Assembly: GCF_910592395.1 (NCBI RefSeq)
Contig: NC_088313.1
Coordinates: 13,346,437 to 13,410,436, forward strand
DNA from: Lineus longissimus
Lineage: Eukaryota > Nemertea > Pilidiophora > Heteronemertea > Lineidae
Reading direction: 5' to 3'
Length of the DNA stretch: 64,000 nt
The notes beneath the pieces are model-generated. The model was not told the DNA's origin. It did not search any database and worked only from the letters and a program-made list of their open reading frames with translations. The stretch's first letter is position 1, and the number at the start of each line of letters is the position of its first letter. Position numbers and translations under genes: made by a program. Positions 36,501 to 48,500 of this stretch are shown here, in pieces.

Positions 36501-39500
36501 TACCTCTATTTACCATTGTCAGCGAGAGGCGGCGCCGTGTGCCTAAATTTTTTATGCAAGGCATGGACCTCACTGTGAGGGTTAACCCACCGCCGATTCA
36601 AGAAGATTTTCGGCAAACTCTTAGTCATCTAAGAACCATGTTTGCGCAACTGCTTGAATCCCAAACCAGGCACATGGAGCCGCATCATCAAATTCGGTTA
36701 ACCCTAAATCACCCCACTTTGGGTAACGAAATTTGGATACCTTTTATGAGGGTGGACGAATTGACGGTTGACGTCATTATGGACGAGGTGGAGAAAGTTC
36801 TCCAGTCCCATCAGGAATTCACCTTCGACCATAATATTGTCATACATTTGATACATGTGGCCGTCCCCCATGGCGCTGGCTGGTCTGACAGATCAATAAT
36901 GAATTTCAATGAAATGTTGAACTATCCAGGATGTGTCATACGTATCGAAAATAAAGATTCGTTATGTTTTGCCAGGGCACTCACCACCGCCATGGGGTAT
37001 GTAGATGATCTAAAAGAAACAGATCTGGTGAAGTGGATAATCTTGGGCAGGGTTGCGGGTGCCAATTTTTAGGGGCCCAATACCTGCACCGGCTGGCCAA
37101 AGTGCCGAACACTGGCCAAAATTTCAAGCTGTTTGCCAGATCATCAGCTGGTTATTATTTCAAAAGATTACTTTTATGGCGTCGTATACAAAGGCCCCCC
37201 TGCTGAAAAATGTGTGTATCTATTACACCAAGACACTCATTATTCAGTTGTCACAAAGATGAGTGCATTCCTCAATCGGAGTTATTACTGCACAAAGTGT
37301 GACCGGGGGTATAGCAATAGAGTCCGTCATCGTTGTATTGAGAACTGTTCCTCCTGTCTTAGAGAGGATTGTAAATTTGAAGCTTGGGTTAGCTGTGCTG
37401 CATGTAACCGTATCTTCCCTAGTCAAGGGTGTTTTGACTTCCACACGACGCCGACCCCTGTGCAAGAAGTTGTTGGGGCCGGTAAAAAAATTAAGATAGG
37501 TGGTGTATCGCCTTGCGATGACTTAAAGAAATGCAAGTGTGGTAAGGTTATTAAACGGTTAAACATTGACAATCCCCACATTTGCGGGCAAAAATGGTGC
37601 AAGCTCTGCGAGCGCATGACCGAGCCGGGGCATAGGTGTTATATGCAGCCAGCGAATGGTGCTGATCTGTCGGTTGAGCAAAGGCTTATTATTTTGCTTG
37701 AAAAGCGGCTTAGGGATGGTACATGGTGATGATGTCAAAGATATTCATCACCAACTTGAAGAATTATATCTTGCTGTAGAGCGAGAGGCAGAAGAAGAAG
37801 AAAAAAAAAATCATGTTATGTATTGTTTGATTACGAAGCTATGTTCCACGATAGCGGTAAGCATGTTCCTAATCTGATTGTGGCTCACAGCGTTTGCAAG
37901 AAATGTTTTTCAAAAAAAGGCTTTTGTAAAAAGGGTGAGTGCGAACAACATGTGTTCAGAGGAGAGAAGTGTAATGAAGATTTTTGCGAATGGTTGTTAA
38001 ATAAATGGGGGTAGCGATTTGTCATAACTTTAAAGCGGGCCAGATATTTAAATCTGATCAGCGAGGTGGCTATAGAGCAGATATTGATGTGGGGTTCCAT
38101 ACCCTTTATGTATACTCCGATATTGTATCAGCACAGGTGGAAGGCGATAGCATGGTGCCCCTGATTCGAGTTGTAGATTTTAGTAAGAGGCATGATGGGA
38201 ATACTGTAAACATTTACAAAAACCCCTACTATCTCCCTGTTGTACGTAAACAATTTGATAATATACAAATAGATATAAGGCGCGATAATGGCGAATTGGT
38301 GCAATTCAGGCGCGGTAAAACAGTGGTTGTACTCCATTTTATGCAAAAATGAGGGCAAATTACAAGCCAGATGTAGGTTGTTGCTGCGATTACTACATTG
38401 GCCAGGCTGGCGGTAATGTACCCTTCTATGCCGGTACAACTATGCAGCATTGCGGTGGAGTGGGTGATATTTTAAAAGGGTTGTTTCGATCAGCTGTTCC
38501 AATTTTAAAGTCAGTTGGCAAGAAAGTACTACCCAAATTAGCAAGTGCTGGCTTGAGAACTGTAAATGATATCATACTGAAAAAGAAAAATCTTAAACAA
38601 GCGCTGATGGCCAATGCCGGTGAGGCGGGGCAGGGCTAACCAGAAATACAATAAAAGCAAGAGCCAATAGCGGTAAAAGGAAGAAGCCAAGAACTGGGAC
38701 AAGAACTCGAAAATTAGCTAAGCGCCCGCGGCTGAAGGAGAATTATTAAACAATGGCTTTAGTTCATGAGAACTCGGCACCATCCACCAAAAGTGAACTT
38801 GATATTTTTCAATTACCGCCCACGTAAATTGCCGTAGATTTAACCCAGTGGGTGGAATTCAGGCCTCTGAATACACTAACAGATTGGGGTCCAATAGAGT
38901 TGGTGGTGAAGGATGAACCTGACAACTATCTGGACCTCGCCCATACGCAGTTATACATCAAGTTGCGTGTGATAAAAAAAGACGGTACCAATTTAACTCA
39001 AGAGACTGTAGATGTCGATGGTAATAAGACGGCTGGGTCAAAGGTGGCCCCTGTTAATCTTTTACTGCATAGCCTGTTTTCACAGGCTGACGTGTCCTTC
39101 AACGACCGCTTGATCAGCCCGAGTAGCAATACATATCCTTACAGGGGTTACTTAGAGACCTTACTTAGCTACGGCGCCGAGGCCAAAGGATGAGGCCGGG
39201 AAATTTGACGTTAATGACCCTTGGGCCGATGCTCCTAACAGTGGTTTAGTGAAACGTTACAATAGCATTAAGGGTAGTAAAACGCTAGAGTTACTCGGTC
39301 GGGTGCACACTGATGCTTTTAGTTTGCAGAAGTTGCTTTTGAAAAATATATCGATGTAAAGTTGAAATTTATCCGTCAAAGTGACGCATTTGCCCTAATG
39401 TCGGCCGATGAAGACCCCTCCTACAAGATTAATATTATGGAGGCGGCACTTTACGTTAAAAGGGTTCATGTGGCCCCAACCATACAGCTGGCGCATAATA

Positions 39501-42500
39501 GAGCCTTGGAAAAAGCCAACGCCAAATACCACCTGACCAAGACTGATGTTAAAGAAATAAATATACAGGACGGTAACAAAGGATAATGTTTTCTTGGGGG
39601 AACTACCCAAGCGGGTAATATTAGGTATGGTCAATGATGCGGCTATGTCTGGCAATTTTAAATTAAATCCCTTTCACATGCGACATAATCACATCACTTA
39701 TTTGAGTACTTGTATTAATGGCCAGCAGATACCTTCCCTACCACTTAGACCTGATTTAGATAAGGGGGAGTATGCACGGGCCTACATGTCACTTTTTTCG
39801 GCAAATGGTAATTTGTATAGAGACCAGGGAATAGATATAAGCAGAGGTGAATATGCAGAAGGATACACTTTGTTCGCTTTTGATATTTCGCCTAGTATTG
39901 GTGAGGACAGTCTGTCACTCATTAGAAAGGGTAATTTTAGGATTGAAATGCATTTTGCTGAAGCACTAACGGAGACAGTAAATTTGCTACTTTACGCCGA
40001 ATTTGATGATGTCTTTGAAGTCACAAAAGAAAGACAAATACTCGTGGATGGGTAGCCTTGAAATAGGCAACATTCTCTCTAAAAAGATACCAGAATTTGA
40101 GGGTGTGTACGCCATTGACACTTTACCAAAGAAACTGCGAAAACATCCTTCTGCTTATATCATTAATTCAGCTACAGTTAGCGAGCCTGGTTTACACTGG
40201 ATTTCTCTGTATTTTACTTCAGATAGATCGGGTTATCTGTTTGATAGTTTTGGTCTTAGCCCGCAATTTTATTTACTAGAAATGTAGATGAACAGGAATT
40301 GTAAAATATGGAGTTATAAATAATGATAAGCCATTACAGAGTCCACTGTCTTCTGGCTGTGGTGCGTATTGTATATATTTTCTGTTAATAATAAATGCCC
40401 AGGTCAATGAGTGGGCTCGCCCTTTTGGTAGTAATGTACTAATGAATGATTGTATTGTACTTGATTTTGTAAAACGATTCGTCGATGTTGCATTAAAATT
40501 AATTCTTATTAACCAAATGAGTATTTTCTTCTTTTTTTTTAAAGAAAAACACGAAGCAAGGTATAGAAAAAACACAACCATGATTTTGAAAGGTGATATT
40601 TTTTCATACCCTCGGGTATTTAAATTCAATTACAAAAGAATGGCACGACAATATAGATCAATCATGAGAAAAATCTTGATTGCCCCTGCTAAGCCATGTG
40701 TCTGAGATTATCCCACACGGCCACCTACCTCATAGTGGGGGCAAGCTTTTCTGGCAAGACAACATTAACAAGACGGCTTATAGAGGAAAATATGTTTGAG
40801 CCTGTTCCAGAGCACATTATCTGGTGTTACGTTGAATATCAGCCGCTTTATGATGAAATGCAACCCTTGGGTATTGAGTTTATGGAGGGGTTACCAACCG
40901 ACATCTATGATAAGCTAGACCCCACAAAACGACACTTGATTGTCATTGACGACTTAATGGATGAAGCAAAGGACGACAAGATGTTGTCAAAACTATTTAC
41001 TAAAGGGGCACACCACAAAAATGTGTCTGTGATATTCATCTTACAAAATCTATTCCCCCAGGGTAAATATTGTAGGAATATTAGCCTGAATGCACAATAT
41101 ATTACACTGTTCAAATCAACATTCCGAAATAAAAGGATGGATAAGCTGTGTAATGATTTAAACGGGTTGCATCTTAAAAGGGAGGCACCCCATTTCATTG
41201 TCAAGTTCGATAGAGTACATCACCACATACTCCAGTGGCATTTGAGGACATTGGAGCGAAAAATAAAACATGCCTGTGCCAAGCAGTATAAAAAAGCACG
41301 GTCCTTACCTGCACGTCATTGCCACGGCGAAAAAGGGTACGCGGGACGCGGTTATCAATCATCTGATAAGCACCTTATCGATGCAATATGTGAATGCTGT
41401 AAAAATTCGCTTCATGGCAATGTTCACCATAGTGAAAAGGATAAAAACAGGACAGGCAAAATGAAGTGCGGCCCGAGCTATTAAGTAAATCGACTTACCA
41501 CGGCGTACACAATGTCGGGAAATCTGCTTCGCATGAGGTTGATGTTAAGAGTGTCGGGGGATTGATCAAAGCAGTTTATATATCACACTCTGTGCAGGCC
41601 TGAACAAATTGAAGAACTGCTGATGTCATTAAACTAGGCCGGCCATAAATAGCGATGATGTCATGGCGTTGTTTAAATGACAATAGCCGCCATATTGCAA
41701 CACTGAAACAAGTTAGTGCATGATCATAGCTATATTGCTTACCTATCAGTTCCAAGTCCTGCCATTCGTCAAATGAAAGCACTATGCCTTTGATTGAGGG
41801 GGTACCATCATAGCGTATTCTACGTAGATTAAAGGTCTGTTGTTTCAACCCATCTTTAGTTCTGTTGCAGATGATGATTTTGAAACGAACGTTGATCTGT
41901 ATTACTGTGCCACTGAGACACTCAGGGTTATCAATCGATGTATTATTCAATGAGACTGGAAGGCGCAGAGGGGGCAATAAAGGTTGTCCGCCTTTCTTTC
42001 GATTGGTTAATCCAGTGGCAAGGAGGATGATCAACCCCAACACGCCCACGGTAACAGTAACTCCTACACTAATCTTTTGATTCCTATTCATGGTGAATCC
42101 TGATATTTTTGATATTCGCACTGGTTAAAGTTATTAAAAGGGATAACCCATGATTCAGGTGGGGGCCATTTACTTGCCCAAACACATCCACGATGATGGC
42201 ATCATCATTATCACGTCGGTCAAAAAATGAACCTATCTTTAAACAATAGCGCTATTCAAATCATGCCCAGACGTGCCTTGAAGTCTTCAAATGATACCAA
42301 GTAACACAACTCATGTTATACACATGCATTATTACACTATTTCAATATCCATTTACTTGCCTAAACACATCCACGGTGATGTCATCATCATTACCGTGTC
42401 ACTCGGTTAAACAATGCACCTATCTTTAAACAATAGCGCTATTTAAATCATGCCCAGGCATGCCTCGAAGTCGTGAGGTCATTGATGACGTCACGGGGTT

Positions 42501-45500
42501 GGGGAATTCCACTTTGGGTTGCGTCATCGATTACGTTATAAGAGATAAGAGTGCACCCTCAGGGCGATGACGTCATCAGGGGTCACTGAGTGCAGAATGG
42601 GCTGGGCAGGCATACAAGACTACTGTGTACACTGGGTTTGTCATATGAGGGTACCACAAGGTGGTGTATTGTTTCAATCACTGCAAAGCTGTCAAAAATG
42701 AAAAGTTTTCTGTGGTGATGTGCGTCATTTTTTATGGAAACAACTACCAAAGCCTTCCACAGCATTTGAATATTTTCCTTAGCTCCTCTCTATAGAAATC
42801 TAAAGACACTGTATAGATTATGAAGTTCACGCTGTAGTTGATAGAAGTGACTTGAATGCTATACTCCGATAACTCAGTGAAGAAATCCAAAGAAGCCTCT
42901 CTCCAGCCTGCCCATTGTCTATAAAGTGTCTCGTATACAACATAGCACCACAACAGGACATAGGGGGACATTAGCAGAACATAAGTCGTTGAGATGGTCA
43001 ATAAGTTGACCAAGATGTGCATCTCTTTCTTCGAACGTGTTTGGTCTATCGTACCGTTTACAATTTTGTCTTTAGTTTTAATCCCAACTATGATGATGAT
43101 GTTTAGTACCGTTATGATGATGGATGGTAAAACTTGACACTGGGTAAAGATATGGATGGCATGAAAGAAAATCAACCACTGTGGCTTCTCTGTCATTCTG
43201 TAGAAGCAGACAGAGCGATCGAGGTGGCCTGGCGGATGTGGGCCAACGATTTCATTAAAATCAAATAAGTATGACCAGTTCGCCAAAGAAAAAACTAGGA
43301 GGCTCATTATGACATACTTTCTTCTTGAAGCGACCAGTATGATTTGGGCCTTCAGCGGCCTCAGCACCGCAATCATTCTTTCAAATGAAAATGCAATGAT
43401 GGTCCAAGCCGACATGAATTGACAATTGAACCAGACATACGTGTGTATTTTACAGCCAATATTATTCCAGCCTCGAACTGAAATGATGCGACCAAATGAC
43501 ATGTAGTACAAGCTGGTTTGCTCCCAGAATCCTAGAGCTACAATCAGGTTACCGAGATCAGAGACGGCCAAACATCCTAAATATATAGCACTAGCGCTAT
43601 CACGCTTCCTTTGCCGAATGAAAATCACAATACTTAAAACGTTGCCAACGATGCCCATAGAAACAAAAAAGATGGTCATATAACCACCAAATACTGCAAT
43701 GAACATGTAAAAGTTCTCATAAAGTGAAATGTCCAGATGATAATTCTTGACTTTAGTGATACTTCCATCTAGGGAGGACACAGCACTGTCTTGTTCAGTT
43801 TCCCCTGTTTTAGCGGGATCCATTATGCCCTCTGTGCATTGGGAAATATGCAATTAGTGTGTCCCTTTTATGTCCAGCAGCTACTGCAACCAGAAAACCC
43901 TCTTGCTATCAAGCCAGGTTCAATAGTCTCTGCCCATTGAGCCTGGGCTCTTCAGTCTCTCACATACGATGAAAAGATTCAACCTCAAAATGCCTGCATA
44001 AATACAGCCGAGTCACAATTGGCATACCTACTGCTTCAGGTAAGTAACGTGCCACTTACGAATAATGTGTGCGCACACGTTCAGTGTTCCACAAGGCTAT
44101 TTGTCAGGGTGGCCCACCCTACCTTGGAAGAGCCACCCTTCCTTGGAAGAGCCACCCTGCCTTGCTCTAGAACTTTGTAGAGGGTTCCTATAGGACCACC
44201 CTACCTCAAATTGCTGGCCACCCTACCTTGTGTTGCACACTGGTAAAACGTCATGCAAATCAAGGGTATCACCCTACCTTGAGAAAACCCTGTGGAGAAC
44301 ACTGACGTTGCGTGTAAGTATGCAAAATGGGTCAATCAAAATTATTTGAGGTATCCTCAGCTAGGACCAATTATACCACTCAGTGAAAGCAGTGAGTGCA
44401 TTCTAATTATTTCAGTTAGGTTATTTGTAATTGGGTCTACTTTAAAACCTTTTTCTCACAGAATTGGGATAAAATATGAGCCCTCAATGACGATTTTATC
44501 TCAATTTACGCGCAACTTATGTGCAACATATGCAAATTAAGGGATGTCAATTGTGATCTGGACTGTAGGAAGGAACATAGTACACAATGCACATCAATGT
44601 AAAGTGTGGGGGGGACGTGCTCCCCATGATGAGTTTTGCACAACAACGTGAGAGGTCAGGAGGTATGGTTTGAACCTGTGCAACATAAATCGTAGTTCTT
44701 GATTGATAGGATGCCTTTTGTAGTATTTTGTCTTTTATAGTATTTTGCTGCTCTAAAAAATATTATGATTTCGATTCTGCGATACCACATTGCGACGAAT
44801 TTACAAGTATTAGCCAGCTTCACCTAACACTATAAGAAGCACGAAATAAAATGTTTCTCTCTGTTGGTCATTCCTTCCTCCAAATTCGGCACTGCCAAGT
44901 AATGACCAGCTTCACTGAACACTATAAGAAGAACATAATCCTCAACTCACTGAGGCCACCCAACCTCTCCATGCCCCAAACTAGTGAATGTAGAATGCTA
45001 GAAGAGTCCTGCTTCCTCCCAAAGACAGTTATCAGAGTAATCGTGGCGATTATCTGGGTTATCCAATGCCAGTAAACTCCTCCGAGGTATTTACGCTTCT
45101 GGTCGAATATCAGAATCAATTGTACCGAAACTACTGATGCTTGCCCTCGGGGTTAGTTCCCGCAATTAACAAATGTATCATCTTTATCCCCTACTTGTGC
45201 AGGAGCCTGAAGGCTGTTTAGGGGTAATACTCAAATCAAAAATTACCAGGCGACAAAGTCAGGGCGACCCAAAAGGATTGCTTATTTGTGTTGGCCGAAA
45301 AATCTTAATGGTTTTTCAGAGGATAAAACATTTTAAAGGGTTTATCAATCAATACTGACTGATTTTTTCGCTCTCTTTTTTAGCTATGGTACGGTCCCCC
45401 AGTGCATTCCTAAGATTTGATTATTTCCCTCACCTCTTCTATCTTGTTTTATCGCCTTGGTAGATAATCATGAAAATTAGTGGCCGTCAAAAAAATATCT

Positions 45501-48500
45501 AATTGAAATCACTGTTGCTGATGAGTTGCCGACATGCTGAATTCAGAGTATGAAAAAGTTGAAACTCACAAAACTGCTAAATAAAATGGCCGCAAATTTT
45601 TCCAGTTTTAAACTAAATCACTGAAATTCTTTATTCATCTACAGTAGAACCTCCCTTAGCGGACACCTCACTATTAAGGACACCCTCTCTATTAAAGACA
45701 CTAGTTATGGTCCCAAATTGGGTGTTTCCATTCAATTTGACCTCTCTAATCTGGACACCTCTCTAGTAAGGACAGTGCCTGTCAGTCCCGAGGGTGTCTT
45801 TAATAGAGAGGTTCTACTGTACTTGTTTCAATAGAAAATCTTACCAAAGAAATTTTGAATATGCATCAAGCAGAAGGTAGAAATATTGGAACTGCCTCGT
45901 GTTATTTTCAACTGCGCACAAAAACAAAATTCATCATATTTCAGTCGCAATTCAGGTTGCAGTGACCATTGTATTATTACATTCTAGAATGTCAAATGGT
46001 AACTTATATTGCATGACAACTTAAAAAGAAGCGGCTCATATTCACTTTGAAAGGAATTGTTGTCGTGTGTTGCCGAGTGTGAATTTCACAGGTCGGTACA
46101 CTATACCTGTACTTTTCTTTGCTGAAATCAACTACATAAAGACTTGCATTTACGTCTCAAGTATTTCAAACATGATATCAAAGCTCAAGAATTAAGGATT
46201 TTGACGATTGCCTGTGCCTGAGAATAAGCATACCAAACTAGTGTCATTTTCTGTTATCACATACATGTACCACTTTTATGATTATTTCAAGGGATTTGTA
46301 GCTCGAATCATCTCGCCATTTGTTCCTTCCAATCTAAGACCCCGAGTACGCCTTGCGTCGCAATTATATGAAATCCACGGCCGCAATGACACGATGACGT
46401 TACCCCAACAGGGACAATGGCGTACCTCTGACTGCAGAACAACAACACGTTGCATCACAGAGACTCTCCATCGTGTCACAGAGGCCACCTATGTGATACA
46501 ACCATTCAATCTACAAACAATATTCTACGACTGTATTGCACGCATGACAACCAACAGAAAAAATCAGGTGAAATTGTTTTGCAGAGTCGGAAATTGGTTT
46601 AAACGGTGTTCAACCGAAAGATAATCAATTAATCTATGGTTTGGTGTGATTTTCTGTCACACTTTGAGCTTCAGACGGGTTTTCACTACCTCGATGACGT
46701 CTTGGTATATGATAAATTCTTATACGCGCTGTAAATTCTGATGAAAAGTAAGTATGCTTTATGCTTATTCAACAAATGGTATTTAATAGTTTTAAGACAA
46801 AATCAAAATCCCCAGTTTGATGAGTACATACTTTATGGATGGCCCTTTGAGGAGTTGAGAAGCTTGGGATACATTCATTACACTCTTTCAGATGAACGGA
46901 GAATATCTTGGGATGCAGCCATGAGGACCGAGCTCATCAGTACAGAAAAAGAGGAATATCAAGAAGACTTTTCACTTTACAATAACTTTTACAAATTCGT
47001 GGCACTATTTGGTGGTTACATGACCTTGTTTTTTCTTATTATGGGTGTTTTCGGTAACACTTTAAGTGTAGTCATCTTCTTTCGCCAAAGACATCGTGAC
47101 AGCGCCAGTGCTATCTATTTAGGATGTTTAGCAGTCTCTGATCTAGGTAACCTAATTGTTGGGGAAGGATTCTGGGAGCAAACCAGCCTGTACTATATGT
47201 CATTTAGCCGCATCATTTCCGTTCGTGGCTGGAATAATATCGGTTGTAAAATACACTCGTATGTTTGGATGAATTGTCAATTCATGTCGGCATGGATCAT
47301 CATCGCGTTCTCAGTGGAACGAATGATTGCTGTGTTGATGCCTCTAAAGGCTCAAATGCTCCTGATTGCTTCAAGAAGAAAGTATGTTATACTGAGCCTT
47401 CTGATATTTTCATCACTGAATTGGTTGTACATGATGTTTGATTTTATCCAAATCATTGAGCGACCCTCCCCAAACCAAGCACGTCGTTCCGTTTGCTTCA
47501 ACAGTGCCTTACATAAGCCTAAGTGGTTCGTGTTATTCGTCATCGGCCAACTTTTTTCCCTGTGTCAAGTTTTGCCATCTGTTATCATAACAATTCTAAA
47601 TGTCATCATCATCGTCAGCATCAAAACAAAAGACAAAATGGTATCTGGTCCGAAAGACCAAACACGGTCTAAGAAAGAGATGCACTGCGTGGTCAATCTG
47701 TTGACCGTGTCAACAACCTACGTTATCCTTATGTCACCATTTGTCATATTGTGGTGTTATATAATATATGAAACGACGTTTCGGCGGTGGGAAGGTCATA
47801 GTTCAGCCTCTAGGCAGTTCTTTACTGTGTTATCGGAGTACTGCACACAGATCACTGCGATCAACTACAGTGTGAATTTTATCATCTACAGCGTATCTTT
47901 AGATTTCTATAGAGAGGAGGTAAAAAAAATATTCAAATGTTGCCCGAGAAGACATGTGTGCCAGTCTGATTCTGCCAAGGGAAGGAGGTGAAGAAATCTT
48001 GCCAACAGTTGTACATGTAGGTGGTGACAGATATTCTGATGCCCATTGTGCCTTTATCTTTTGCCATTCAAGAATGTTTTTCTTTCCTGATGTGATAAAT
48101 GTAAAAGGCCCTGTAATTCCGACTCTGCTAAGACCACCATGGAGAATCAATCCCCAGATTGCCGAGAATCATGCAGACCTTCCAGCTAGACGAAAACGTT
48201 CTTCAATGAAATTGGAAAACTGTGTTATTGGAGTGCTGCCGTCTGGTTAGAAGGTTCTTCAAGCATGATTTCAATCATATTTAGAGAAAAATGTGTCGCT
48301 AGTTCGTATGGATAGCAGTTAACCTCCAAATTGTGTCTCTTCACCCACCAAAGTGAAGTAACGCCCCTTGGTAATTTGAAATGTGTTTCAAAACGATATA
48401 TAAGGGACCTGCCAAAAATCATTTGGGACCCTTGAAAATCAAATTATAAATATCCAAATTAAGAGAGCCTGCCAGAAAAGACTTAAAGGCATAGTCCCTT

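Larger units (their letters stand above)
32911..42624. mobile_element. Polinton/Maverick virus-like transposon (deleted copy)
   Basis: A 9.7-kb element with about 505-bp terminal inverted repeats starting AGTAGTCTTGTA and ending with its complement. It is flanked by GTGTA on both sides (32906-32910, 42625-42629). The plus strand encodes, in order: a spliced N-terminal part of a protein-primed family B DNA polymerase, two small virion-type ORFs, a double-jelly-roll capsid protein of the F54H12.2 type, an adenovirus-type protease, an FtsK/A32-type packaging ATPase and another small ORF. The minus strand carries a PC4-like membrane ORF. Polintons are usually 15-20 kb. Here the polymerase catalytic domain and any integrase are missing and several genes are frameshifted, so the copy cannot be autonomous. 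It sits wholly in IDUA intron 7. Confidence 0.92.

Noticed and set aside
46208-46624. 138-codon open frame upstream of the second GPCR
   Set aside because: No recognisable motif, signal peptide or repeat protein signature, and no sign of conservation visible from one sequence. Left as spacer.
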